In this document: positions 46,501-56,450 of the stretch, in pieces
Layout: each line of letters starts with the position of its first letter
Numbering within the stretch: position 1 is the first letter of the stretch
From: Phytophthora sp. 'mugwort'
Lineage: Eukaryota; Oomycota; Peronosporomycetes; Peronosporales; Peronosporaceae
Reading direction: 5' to 3'
Length of the DNA: 64,000 bases
Assembly: GCA_033558025.1 (NCBI GenBank)
Contig: JAUCEF010000002.1
Span: 992,001-1,056,000 of the forward strand
Program-made: the position numbers and the translations under genes
Notes under the pieces: model-generated
Databases searched by the model: none
Told to the model about the DNA's origin: nothing
The model's input: the letters and a program-made list of their open reading frames with translations, nothing else

Positions 46501-47371
46501 TATCCACCTCCAAGAAGTCGTCGGAGCCCGCCACATGATACTTAAAACGATACATGACGCCAAACTCGACCGCCTTATCTCTTCCGGGCAGCATCTTCTT
46601 GGTCGCCTTCTCTAACTGCTCCGAGTCCACTTCAATGTCCGAAATGGCCGTCTGTAGCGTTGGACACCAATTGACCATCCTCCTTCGTCGATAAATCAAG
46701 CCTTTCTCGTACAGCTTGACAAACGCATCCACTACTGCTTCCGACCGTTTTTCATCCAGTGTAAAGAACGGCTGGTCTTTTTTTACAATAGCTCCCAGAT
46801 GATCAATCTGGCTCATGATTTTGCCTCCGTACTGCTCGTTCCATTGCCAGACCTCGTTTACGAAGGCCTCACGCCCCAGATCATAGCGGGACAATCCCCG
46901 CTCCTTGTGCAACTTCCTCTCCACGACACTTTGCGTCGCAATGCCCGCGTGGTCCAGTCCTGGTAGCCAGCGGACGTCGAAGCCCCGCATACGGTGCCAG
47001 CGGGCGATGGCGTCCTGGATGGTGATGGTGAGCGCGTGCCCGATGTGGAGCGCTCCCGTGACGTTGGGCGGCGGCAGGATCATACTGAAAACCTTACGCT
47101 CTGTATTCATGCTCTTCAAATGTGTGCTTGGACTCAGCGTCTGCTGCCAGTATTGCTGCCATCCTTGCTCTACTACTGTCGGGTCGTAGGTCGGGGCCAG
47201 GGGAGCGTGTTTCACGCGCTGGCGCAGCTCGCTAGACAGAGGGACGGACGGTGAAGGCCCAGAAACGGCCGCCAAAGAATGGAGATTCGGATGCACCCCC
47301 AGCACGGGAGAGGATCGTTCTATGGGGCGCAGTAGACGCCCCGCAGCGAGGCACCCGCGCCGCGCAAGCAT
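43514..47371 (-). CDS. VARS: Valyl-tRNA synthetase (ten exons)
   Basis: Attaches valine to tRNA-Val; class I synthetase. Exons, from the 5' end: 47371-46339, 46271-46072, 46001-45570, 45495-45364, 45302-45150, 45078-44755, 44676-44269, 44198-44113, 44035-43854, 43770-43514. All introns are GT-AG, 66-92 bp, and the total of 3207 nt gives 1068 aa with no frame error. The HIGH motif is in [15 protein letters not shown] and KMSKS in [10 protein letters not shown]. The editing domain is present (LELGTG...[10 protein letters not shown] region). The anticodon-binding domain is in exons 6-7, and the C-terminal coiled coil ([20 protein letters not shown]) closes the protein. The N-terminus [20 protein letters not shown] is Arg-rich and lacks acids, as in a mitochondrial presequence; dual cytosolic and mitochondrial use is plausible but inferred. 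The length is normal. Exons 8-9 are weaker than the rest but fit in phase. Confidence 0.95.
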
Positions 47372-47507
47372 CTTGATCGATGAGTAAGCTGCGGTTGCTA
47401 CAGGTACAACATATCAGCCAATCCCAAGTCGATAAATATTTGATGTAATTTGCAATATATGTACAACACAGAGGAAATTTAGCTCTGCTATTAACCAATC
47501 AGTGGCG
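47372..47507. promoter_or_regulatory. Shared divergent promoter of valyl-tRNA synthetase and PPIL4
   Basis: Only 136 bp separate the two ATGs, so both core promoters must lie here or in the coding 5' ends. A CCAAT box is present at about 47496-47500 on the + strand. No TATA box at a usual distance was seen. Confidence 0.5.
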
Positions 47508-48992
47508 ATGTCGGTGCTGGTGGAGACGACGTTGGGGGAGCTGGTGCTGGACCTGTTCGTGGAGGATTGTCCGCTGGCGTGCACCAACTTTCTCAAGCTG
47601 TGCAAGACCAAGTACTACCATGGATGTCTGTTCTTCAACGTGCAAGAGAACTTCATGGTGCAGGCAGGGGACCCCACGGCCACGGGGTCCGGCGGGGACT
47701 CGATATATGGCAAACTCTACGGCACCCAAGCCAGATTCTTCGAGGACGAGCTGCCAAAAATAAAGGGGAGATCGCATGAAGACCACAAGGGGCTTGTAGG
47801 TATGGCATCAGGCTCAACCAATCAGAACGCGTCCCAGTTTTACATTACCACACGAGCCGAAGATATGGCGTATCTGGACGACCAGCACACGATTTTTGGC
47901 GAAGTGGCGGAAGGCATGGACGTGCTGGACAAGATTAACTCGTTATATGTGGACAAGGACCACCGACCGTACCAAGATGTCCGGATCAAGCACACATACG
48001 TGTTGGATGACCCGTTTCCTGACCCTAAAGGACTGGACGAGCTGATCCCCCCGTCGTCGCCGACTCGAGAGAGACCCGAGGAGGAGCAGGTGGAGCCGAG
48101 ACTTGCAGCCGACGAAAAGCTGGACGAGAATGAAGGTAGAACGGAGCAGGAGATTGAGAAGGCTGTAAGGGAGAAAGAGGCCAAGTCGCGTGCTGTAGTG
48201 CTTGAGATGATTGGCGATCTGCCGGATGCAGATGTTAAGCCCCCAGAGGAGGTGCTATTCGTGTGTAAGTTGAATCCCGTTACTGAGAGTGTGGATCTGG
48301 ATATGGCATTCTGCAGATTTGGACCGTGTAAGTCGGAGGTGATACGAGACCAAAAGACGGGCAACTCGCTGTGCTTTGCGTTTGTCGAATTTACGGATCG
48401 TCGACATTGTGAAGAGGCGTACTTTAAGATGAACAACGTGCTGATGGATGATCGACGTATTAAGGTGGACTTCAGTCAGTCGGTGTCGAAGTTGTGGAAC
48501 AAGGTCAAGCGTCGTCCGTGGGAGAAAACGAGCAAGCGCGATGGTGACGCGTACTCTAGTGAGAGGAAAGGGGGTAGCCGAGGCAGTAAAAATGGTGGAG
48601 GGGGACGTCGTGAGCTTGGTGGTAACATGCGATTGAAGACACGAGACGTGGACGACTTCAAGCTTGTGGAGGAAGAGGAAGATGCATTGCCCTCACATCG
48701 ATCAAAGTCAGCAGCTGATCGTGATGAGCGACGACAGAGCCGTAAGCATGATCAACGGAGATCGTCACGTACCGAAGGGGACTCGTCTCGATCCAAGCTA
48801 GACCGAGAAAGGAGTCGTAGCCGTGAGCGCCACCGTGATCGACGACGTAGCTCGGGCCGTGAAAGACACGAGCAACGACGTCGAAGCCGTAGCCGTAGCC
48901 GGGACCGCAGAAGACGCAGTCGGAGTCGTAGCCCCAGTAGCAGTCACAGGAGCGATAGGGGTCGCAGCCGTGATCACCGTTCTCGGCGATAA
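47508..48992 (+). CDS. PPIL4: PPIL4-type cyclophilin with RRM and RS-rich tail
   Basis: Single exon, 494 aa, from ATG at 47508 (the frame stays open 6 nt upstream from a GTG, not used). Residues 1-165 are a cyclophilin-like domain ([60 protein letters not shown]). The catalytic Arg of active cyclophilins (the FHR motif) is Asn here (FFNVQ), as in other PPIL4 proteins, so isomerase activity is doubtful. A linker follows ([20 protein letters not shown]), then an RRM at about 248-323 with RNP motifs (LCFAFVEF) and a basic Arg/Ser-rich tail from about 380. PPIL4 proteins are nuclear and associate with the spliceosome; RS tails support that. Confidence 0.95.
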   Translation: MSVLVETTLGELVLDLFVEDCPLACTNFLKLCKTKYYHGCLFFNVQENFMVQAGDPTATGSGGDSIYGKLYGTQARFFEDELPKIKGRSHEDHKGLVGMASGSTNQNASQFYITTRAEDMAYLDDQHTIFGEVAEGMDVLDKINSLYVDKDHRPYQDVRIKHTYVLDDPFPDPKGLDELIPPSSPTRERPEEEQVEPRLAADEKLDENEGRTEQEIEKAVREKEAKSRAVVLEMIGDLPDADVKPPEEVLFVCKLNPVTESVDLDMAFCRFGPCKSEVIRDQKTGNSLCFAFVEFTDRRHCEEAYFKMNNVLMDDRRIKVDFSQSVSKLWNKVKRRPWEKTSKRDGDAYSSERKGGSRGSKNGGGGRRELGGNMRLKTRDVDDFKLVEEEEDALPSHRSKSAADRDERRQSRKHDQRRSSRTEGDSSRSKLDRERSRSRERHRDRRRSSGRERHEQRRRSRSRSRDRRRRSRSRSPSSSHRSDRGRSRDHRSRR

Positions 48993-49414
48993 GGGGTCTT
49001 TTTAGTCAGTTTGTCTATGGTATAATAGTTTCATGCTCAAGTGCATGAACTTCGAGTACTTGGAAGTATTATGCAAATTTTAGGATCCTGTGGTTATGGA
49101 CTTGGAATCGGTTAGCAGCTTATGCTCAAGAACGATGGTCTGACATCGATGTGCTACGAAGTTCACGGGCGTAATATTTAGTGCTGGAGCAACAAATTAA
49201 TGTCACATGAATGAACAAACTAATCGAATACCAACAACAAAAACATTACTTGTGCCACCCTCTTGCGCTAGCATGTTTAATGTCGTCGGAGGTATTATAC
49301 TGTACGAAGATATCCATCAGCTTACACTATAGGCTGATGGATATCGACAATAGGGTGGGCGCGTTTTTTGTATTTGATCTTCTGGCTAAGATTACGCATC
49401 GAACACAAACTGGT
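48993..49414. other. Spacer between convergent genes, with a perfect hairpin
   Basis: 3' regions of PPIL4 and the gene on the other strand. No coding frame. It contains the inverted repeat at 49309-49345. Confidence 0.6.
49309..49345. repeat. Perfect hairpin between convergent genes
   Basis: GATATCCATCAGC (49309-49321) and GCTGATGGATATC (49333-49345) pair over 13 bp with an 11-nt loop. It lies 317 bp after the PPIL4 stop and 70 bp beyond the stop of the opposing gene, so it could be transcribed in both 3' UTRs. Confidence 0.85.
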
Positions 49415-50784
49415 TCATTGTTGCTGACTCTGCCTCCACCGCTTCAGAGAAGTCTCAAAGCGGTCGATAAAGTACGCGTCGCTTTGGATGACGTCAAGCG
49501 GTTCCACGCGCATCAAATGCAGTTCGCGCGTGTCCTCAAAAGCCAGAGCAGCGTCATTGTGTGCGAATCGTGCGTCGACAATATGCGCATCATGCGGCAA
49601 GATGTTGTCATCGAAGAACATTGCGTGAACACCCTCATCGTAATCAGTTGGATCTAGCACTAGAAGTTTTCCAGCAGTAGCAGCTTCACTATTGCGGAAC
49701 CAGTAGGGGTAAAAGTCGCGCAACGCAAGTGTCGCTTGAGAATCCCGCCAACGCCGAGCCAGAAGTTCGTGAATTCTCGATAGTTCTTGCACAACCTGGA
49801 CAGCATCCCCTTGAGAATCGTAGAAAGTCAAAGGATTTGTATCATCGGCAGTTTTGGGCTGTTTAAAGGTGCCCAAAACTAATGCCGTAGTGCCTTCCGC
49901 TCGCAAAAATGTTCCAAATTGAGGCATTTCTCCATCGGCCATTTCACGCAAACAAATTCGACGGTCGACGCCTCCATCCGATCCATCCATAGGCTTAGCT
50001 AACGGAAAACACGGGTGTCGTCCCTCGCAGAAACAGTTGAACTCTTGCGCCACCCGATGCAGGTCGTCGCCATACGTTCTGAAGATGAGGTTGAACTGCA
50101 CCTCGTTCTTCTGCAAATACTGCAGCAGTCGAAAGAACGCCGGCACAATGAAACAGTACGGTGACTCGTCGAGTCCCACCTCTTCCAACTGCGCTCCACT
50201 CACCTCTGTCCGGGACAGCAGCAAGTGTTGCAGCAGTTCGTCATGTTCACTCGCCAGCCCCTCCCCCGGGTTCCCCGTCGCCGTGAAATCCTGACGCAGC
50301 ACCTTCCGCATGCGTTTGTTCTCCTTGGCAATCTTGGGATCTCCTGACAAGGGATACTGCAGTCATAACACGATCCCCATCGTCACTTCCCCCACCCAAC
50401 AGCAGCGCCAGTATCCTCAATTGACTCCCACCTTGGCTCTCAGAAATGCTCCATAGGACACAAGACCATCACCACCTAGAGTGTCGACATACTGCCTTGT
50501 CAAAGCTTCCTCCCCATCCCAGACCCACTTAGAATATCCGCTGGACCCGTCGATCACGCGACCCAAGGCCCGTTCCGTCAGCAGGTCGTTCAGAATGTGC
50601 GATAGCGTCTTGCCTTGCACGGGGTCGTGCATGATTATAGTCTGCAGGCGTCAGAACAACGTGAAACTTGGTCAGCAGCATAAAATCTAAATGGCATCGT
50701 CTGTACATGACCAGGAGACAGATATCGAGGCTGCCAGACCTTGTTCACATCGAAGTACAACAGCACATGCGGAGGTGTCGCCAT
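49415..50784 (-). CDS. Conserved 398-aa protein with N-terminal DVNKT motif, possibly HAD-like
   Basis: Three exons: 50784-50740, 50641-50432 and 50356-49415. The introns are GT-AG (98 and 75 bp) and the total of 1197 nt gives 398 aa. The first exon encodes only MATPPHVLLYFDVNK; exon 2 continues TIIMHDPVQGKTLSHILNDL. The hydrophobic strand followed by D-x-N-K-T resembles motif I of haloacid-dehalogenase-fold proteins (D-x-D/N-x-T), but I see no sure later motifs, so the fold is a guess. Later parts include YCFIVPAFFRLLQYLQKNEV and RDFYPYWFRNSEAATAGKLL. It looks like an intact cytosolic protein. Convergent with PPIL4 and divergent from CDC73. Confidence 0.75.
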
Positions 50785-50956
50785 CGTCTAGCTCGCTCGT
50801 CTTAGAAATAATTTCTAACACCAAGTACATAAATATCTGTGGTTGACATTCTACCACACCAAATTAGGTATGTCCATACTGTATTACAGCACTGTCATCC
50901 GTCATAGCCCTGTGTATGGCATCCTCCGCGCCTAATAGCTTAGTCTGCAATTCACT

Positions 50957-52446
50957 ATGGCCGCGCATGAAGACGCGCCGTTGGAGGCGTTGCGCGCGCT
51001 GCGTGCGCACCTGATCGCGGGCAAGCCCGTGGAGGTGGAGGGCGAGGACCTGGTCTTCCGCGATGCGACGGGATCGGAGCTGCGCCGACTGCCCAAGCAC
51101 GCGGCCACGGCCTACCACTCGAAGAAGCTAGACAAGAGTTATGATCTACTGGCCGTGCACACGTGCTTCAAGCACGCGTCCCTGTCCTTCAGCGACTACG
51201 TTCTTAAGTGCCGCGAGGAGAAGGCGGCTATGGTGTCTACCGTGGACAAGAAGGAGCTCGTGGCATTCCTCAAGGGGGACATCGAGAGCAGTCCGCAGAT
51301 CCTGGACGCCAATGGGAAGACCACGGTCGCGTCGGATGCCGCCAAGAAGAGCGAGAAGGACAGGAAGACGGCCAAGAAGACCAGAGAGAGCGAGGACGAG
51401 GCTCGGGCCGCGAAGAAGAGGAAACTCGCGCAAGATAGCGGCAGGGAGAGCCACCGTCATCATCGCGAGGGCCATAAACATGGAGAGAACCATAAGACCC
51501 CCGAAGAGATGCAAGCTGACGAGCAGATGAAGAGGATAGCGGACAAGGAGTACGCGAACAGGAGCCGGACTACAGTGCTGGACGCCCACAAGACGAAGTT
51601 TGACAACGTCGTGAAGACGCTGGAGCTCGTGAATGCCGAGACCAAGGAGAAGATCGAGAAGGCCAGTAAGGCCTCGGCATTACTGGCCACCACCACGACA
51701 AAGAAGGAGCAGTTACCGCTGCACAGACTGGTGAAGGAAAAGATCTTGGGGACCCCGATCATCGTCGTGCCCGCCGGTTTCTCGGACCTGTTCACGATGC
51801 TGAACGCGAGAGACTTTTTGGAAGATGGAGTGTACGTATCGAACATGCAGAAGAAGTCCGAGGGACACCGCAAGCAGCAGTCAATGATGATCACGCATGA
51901 AGAGGATGGACACGTGTACACGTTCAAGGTCGTGGACACGGTCAACCGGTTCAGGGAGAAGGACTGGTAAGGTGGTTTATGTATTGGGATATTCGTTTTT
52001 CTTTTCTAATGATTGTGATATTGCATTGTATCGGTTCTAGGCGCTCAATTGTCGGCGTCATTGTGTCAGGGCAGTCGTGGCAGTTTAAGGGATGGAAGTG
52101 GAAATTCCCGCTTGAAGTATTCAAGAAAGGTATGCTACTTAGTGGGTGCTTAGCTTCTATGAATGGTTTTACTCACTACCTCTTTGTATGGTGCTTCACT
52201 ACAGTGTGCGGAGTCCACATTTACAACCAGGGATCGCAGCTCAGCGCTGACATTAAGCAGTGGGATGTCAAGGTGCTTATGGTAAGCGGATGTTGTACAC
52301 TTTCGTCTTCACTTGTTTTTTTCTGGTCGGCGGCTAACGGTAATTTATATCGACAGATCCACCCGGACAAGCGGCATTTGGACAAGGTGGCAGCCAAAGA
52401 GTTCTGGCGCTACTTATTTGCTTTCATCAAGCACAAGCTACAGTAA
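50957..52446 (+). CDS. CDC73: CDC73/parafibromin, Paf1 complex subunit (four exons)
   Basis: Part of the Paf1 complex, which travels with RNA polymerase II and promotes elongation and histone marks. Exons 50957-51966, 52041-52129, 52205-52281 and 52357-52446 give 1266 nt, 421 aa. All introns are GT-AG. The N-terminal domain reads LEALRALRAHLIAGKPVEVE and HAATAYHSKKLDKSYDLLAV. A charged, lysine-rich middle follows (residues about 120-200). The C-terminal Ras-like domain starts near residue 265 (LGTPIIVVPAGFSDLFTMLN) and runs through VVDTVNRFREKDWRSIVGVI and WDVKVLMIHPDKRHLDKVAA to FAFIKHKLQ. Length is in the usual range for non-animal orthologues (380-530 aa). Confidence 0.95.
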
Positions 52447-53232
52447 AAAGGTCACGTAGAGTTCGCTAGTGAAGGTGCCTTGAATCACACGTCGTTGATA
52501 CGTTTTGCCTGTTTTCAAGGCATCAATGCAGCAATAGGAACATTAGATGCAGGAATCAACATAGTGCCACGAAACGCTGACGCAAGGAGAGATCCAAATC
52601 ATAACAGGCAAACAACAAGCGATGGATACTCGGAGTGTATCGTGTAACCCACTTGCTTCCCCCTTAAGGTCGGCATCGTTGTTAATGTCTAGCAGGACAA
52701 GTACTGTCGCAGAATCTATCGACTGGACACGTCGGAGCTTGACGTAGACTAACAAGATTTGGGGGTGTGAGGGCAAAATCAATTCCGAACCTCGGCGCTC
52801 ATTGCCATTGATTGTGGCGATCGTTTCCCTGTGATATGATTAAACCAGGCATCCAGAACGTGTCTGCGTTACGGTTGGCCCCCGGAATAGTTCCAATGCA
52901 GCTCCAGTCGCCTTGCCGCTTATAGTGAGCAGTTTTGCACGAGTGCGGTCGTTTTCATTCATGGAGGCTGAGCTCTAATTCGAGAGGACGTGCTTTTCCA
53001 GGGCAATGGTGGCATTTTGGCGTTTGTAGTTGCAGCTCCGGAGAATTCCCATTTACGTGACAATAGTCACTACCTCGGACACATCTGACAGTGTGATCGA
53101 TTTGACTACAAGGTAGTGAGGAAATCGTGTCATCGCTCAAGGTGTTTCCAAGCCACCATCTTTTTGACGGTGGTCTTACTCCGTGAAGTACTTTGCGGTT
53201 AGGACGGACGCACCCCGCGACGCAAGACGCGG
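52447..53232. other. Spacer upstream of the channel-cyclase gene
   Basis: No supported coding frame on either strand; the minus-strand open frames here look like shadows. A 'gttttcattc' initiator-like sequence at about 52950-52960 could mark transcription start of the following gene, and a GT-AG intron in the 5' UTR ending at '...tactcag' (53249) is possible. Confidence 0.4.
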
Positions 53233-53361
53233 GTGGGTGGGTACTCAGTAAAGGTGGCGCTACGACTTCGCAAAAAGAAACTCGAGGAAGAGTCTTCGGC
53301 GGTGGCAAAGGCCAATAGAGAGGAGCAAGTAGAGGGCAAACCCAAGCGTGCGGGACCGCAG

Positions 53362-56010
53362 ATGCCGGCACTTTCGTCGAGCAGTCAACGGGGAATCCCC
53401 GTGAAGCAGGCGGGCGGTCTTTCATCTGCTGGAGCAGCTTCAGACAGCAATGACAGTACTGGACCGAAACGAGTACTGAAGCAAGCGCTGACTTTATCGC
53501 ATTTCCCATCCAATCGAAGCATGAACAAAGTTGCACCGGAAGATGTGCCGCCCCCGCCGCCACTGACGCGACAGCAAAAAGTGCTGGTATTTGTCGAGAA
53601 CAAGTACGTGAGCTCGTTTATGACAGCATGCACCATCTTCGCGCTCTTTGGCGACGACTTCCGCGTGAGCTTCTTCCCAAAACGTGCCGACGATCACGTG
53701 TATAACGTGCTGTTTGCACTCTTCATCTTCTTCGCAGTCGAGCTCGGTTTGAACGTGTACAGTCGTCCGAATTATTTCAACCGCGGACGGGGTTTCTCCT
53801 TTTACATGGACTTGATCTCGACGCTGTCTGTGATCCCCGACGTCGACTGGATCTGGTCGCAAGTCGTTGGGACAGCGAGCTCGACTAGTGCCTCACAAGC
53901 TGCGGCACTAAAAGCAGGTCGAGCCTCACGGGCCGGTACAAAAGCCGGTCGAATAGTGCGACTCGTGCGATTGTTTCGAATGCTGCGTATTTTACGCGTT
54001 GTCAAGAAGAACAAGAACGGTGAGACGAAGAAACTGGAGATTTCGGAGCCGTCGAAGATTGGAAAGGTGCTGACGGAGAAGACAACGAGGAGATTGATTG
54101 TGTTAGTGCTTCTTATCATTATCGTCTCACCTATTATCGACGGTACAGTGGACTTGACGCAGGATGATTTCCAGACATCTCAGTTCGAGCGACTGCATCG
54201 CTATACACAGGACTACAACAAGACTGGAACAATTACAATCAAACATATGCGAAGCCTCGTCAATGAATACGTGCGTGATTCGAACGGACTGATCGTTGAG
54301 ATGAAACTGGCCAACATCGATAGCAACGTACTCAACACATGGCTCCAGGAAGTCAAGTTTCAAGAGCTTACCAGTGACGAGAGCGATTGGTTATTTGGAT
54401 CGAACCAAACGTTGACAAAGAACCCGAAGACAGGCTGGTCGGCCTCGTATTTAGTGGATGACCCGACTTTGACATACCGCACGACGGAGATCACAACGGT
54501 CGATAACCTGGGGTGCTACGTCGATGACGTTTGCATCGACTGCGATGCGACTAGCGGGACGAGTTCTTGTCATTCTCTTGTCACGTATGACATTTCATCA
54601 CATACAAAAAATGCTGCCAATTTGAATATTGGCAAGACGATCGTCGTCATGATTTGTTTTGCAGCATCCATCTTTGTGCTGACTAAAGATGCCGAGTCAA
54701 TGGTCATTGGTCCTATCGAACGTATGATGCGTCTTGTGACGCAGCTCGCTCAGAACCCATTAGGCTCCACAGAAGCCAAACGCGAAGAATATGAGGAAGA
54801 GGCACCAAGTGGTACAGACTATGAGACGAAAATGCTGGAGGACACACTGAGCAAGATTGGCAGGTTGCTCCAGGTGGGCTTCGGTGCCGCTGGTACCGAA
54901 ATCATTGCGAAAAACATGGGAGGAGCCGGCGATTTCGACGTGATGATTCCAGGCAAGAAAATCACGTCCGTCTTCGGCTTTGGCATTATCGAACACTTTA
55001 CCGAAACGTGTAGCATCCTCGAGGAGGATGTGATTACGTACATTAACACCATCGCTGAGATTGTACACGGAGACGCTAAAGTTTTTCATGGCGCTGCAAA
55101 TAAAAACATTGGCTCGGCCTTCCTTTTGGCGTGGAAGATTTGCGATGGATCCTTACCAGGCATGCGGGACCCACGTGATCCTGCTGACAAGCCCCGCATG
55201 TTGCCAGCCGAGAAGGTGCGACAACGCGAGGGCATTTACGTCAAGAGCAGTGGCTCGGGTACAGCTGTACGGCGCATCGGACCGACAGAGCTGGTGGACA
55301 GCGCTCTCACTGCTGTCTTAAAAATGCGAGTTGACATCCATAACGCCAACCACCACGGCACCTTACACAAGTATTGCAACAACACAAAGCTGGTCGCCGC
55401 CTTCGACAGTTTTGAGGTACATTTGGGCTTCGGACTGCATATCGGTTGGGCTATTGAAGGTGCTATCGGCTCTCGATTCAAGATCGACGCGTCATATCTC
55501 TCTCCAAACGTTAACATGGCGGCACGTCTCGAGGCAGCAACAGGTCAATTCGATGTACCAATGCTTATCTCGGAGTGGTTTGTGGACGAACTTTCAGCTG
55601 AAGCTCGTCGATTTTGCCGTAAAATCGACCGCGTAGCTGTCAAAGGTAGCGAAATCCCGATGGATTTGTGGACTTTTGACATTGGACGATATCCATCCGA
55701 AGGTGTTAAACCCGAGGTCACTGTTGACGGGAGGCAAAAACCCGTCGAGTTCGGGTTCGATCCCATCTACCCCGCGCTTCAGGAAGGTATTCCTTCCGCC
55801 TTTTTCTCCAACTTTCATGAAGGAATTGGCGCTTATTTTGCTGGCAAATGGGACATTGGAAGGACAAAACTTAGTGCTGCCAACCAGATCTGGGAGGACG
55901 GTCCTACAAAAGTCGTGCTCAACGTCATGGAGGCGGAAGGCCGGACAGAAGAGGGCGAGTTCATGGCTCCAACGTGGTGGAAAGGCTATCGCCAACTCAC
56001 GGAAAAATAA
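53362..56010 (+). CDS. Voltage-sensor-like membrane protein fused to a class III nucleotide-cyclase-like domain
   Basis: 882 aa from the first in-frame ATG (53362). The frame is open back to 53233 without an ATG, so a 5' exon may add residues. Membrane segments at about residues 80-97, 112-132 and 143-164 are followed by an S4-like helix at 195-212 (GRIVRLVRLFRMLRILRVVK) with Arg at every third or fourth position. Further segments lie at 243-261 and 424-443, enclosing a loop of about 160 residues. A cyclase-homology domain spans about 520-800 (VNMAARLEAATGQFD near 717). Both metal-binding Asp positions are changed: the F-x-D-I-x-G-F motif reads SVFGFGIIEHF, and the I-G-D-A motif reads NIGSAF. 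It may therefore bind nucleotide or act as a regulator rather than make cAMP or cGMP. Similar channel-cyclase fusions are known in ciliates and apicomplexans. Confidence 0.8.
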   Translation: MPALSSSSQRGIPVKQAGGLSSAGAASDSNDSTGPKRVLKQALTLSHFPSNRSMNKVAPEDVPPPPPLTRQQKVLVFVENKYVSSFMTACTIFALFGDDFRVSFFPKRADDHVYNVLFALFIFFAVELGLNVYSRPNYFNRGRGFSFYMDLISTLSVIPDVDWIWSQVVGTASSTSASQAAALKAGRASRAGTKAGRIVRLVRLFRMLRILRVVKKNKNGETKKLEISEPSKIGKVLTEKTTRRLIVLVLLIIIVSPIIDGTVDLTQDDFQTSQFERLHRYTQDYNKTGTITIKHMRSLVNEYVRDSNGLIVEMKLANIDSNVLNTWLQEVKFQELTSDESDWLFGSNQTLTKNPKTGWSASYLVDDPTLTYRTTEITTVDNLGCYVDDVCIDCDATSGTSSCHSLVTYDISSHTKNAANLNIGKTIVVMICFAASIFVLTKDAESMVIGPIERMMRLVTQLAQNPLGSTEAKREEYEEEAPSGTDYETKMLEDTLSKIGRLLQVGFGAAGTEIIAKNMGGAGDFDVMIPGKKITSVFGFGIIEHFTETCSILEEDVITYINTIAEIVHGDAKVFHGAANKNIGSAFLLAWKICDGSLPGMRDPRDPADKPRMLPAEKVRQREGIYVKSSGSGTAVRRIGPTELVDSALTAVLKMRVDIHNANHHGTLHKYCNNTKLVAAFDSFEVHLGFGLHIGWAIEGAIGSRFKIDASYLSPNVNMAARLEAATGQFDVPMLISEWFVDELSAEARRFCRKIDRVAVKGSEIPMDLWTFDIGRYPSEGVKPEVTVDGRQKPVEFGFDPIYPALQEGIPSAFFSNFHEGIGAYFAGKWDIGRTKLSAANQIWEDGPTKVVLNVMEAEGRTEEGEFMAPTWWKGYRQLTEK

Positions 56011-56450
56011 TAGCACGTCACTGAGCAGCAGATATCCTAAATATAACATGTATTTCCACCCCCCAAATATTATTTTGCCGCTATGCAACATCGGAGACAT
56101 GATAAAATAAGTACTTTTACGGGAAGGCAACAAATCGACGCCTCGATGCTTATTGGAACGCATAATAAAGTAGATCATGATGACAGCCTCCATAGTTCCC
56201 GCGCACGGTTTTAAGCAATGGTATAAAGCGAGCTTTGTTTTTTCATAAATTGATGCCCAGTCGTCAACCTTGAACTGTCGGACTTTCGAGCTCTTACACA
56301 ATGAAACAGAAATGCTTGATGATGATGGTCATGGCTACATTTGGTTTACACCATTTTGTCATGGCTACATTTATACGCCATATGATTGGTCAAAGCACTG
56401 CCTTTCACTTATATTAAATTGATATTTCTTGTGCCACGTCAGCGACCAAG
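56011..56450. other. Spacer between the cyclase-like gene and the SNARE gene
   Basis: No coding frame seen. 'TTTCACTTAT' at about 56402-56411, 40-50 bp upstream of the SNARE start, resembles an oomycete initiator. Confidence 0.5.

Noticed and set aside
47840..48436. Minus-strand frame of 198 aa
   Set aside because: Lies opposite the PPIL4 coding sequence and is Ser-rich; a codon-bias shadow.
52955..53563. Minus-strand frame of 202 aa upstream of and overlapping the cyclase-like gene
   Set aside because: No recognisable domain; it overlaps the 5' end of a well-supported gene and has Cys/Pro-rich shadow-like composition.
55594..56301. Minus-strand frame of 235 aa
   Set aside because: Mostly antisense to the cyclase-like coding sequence.
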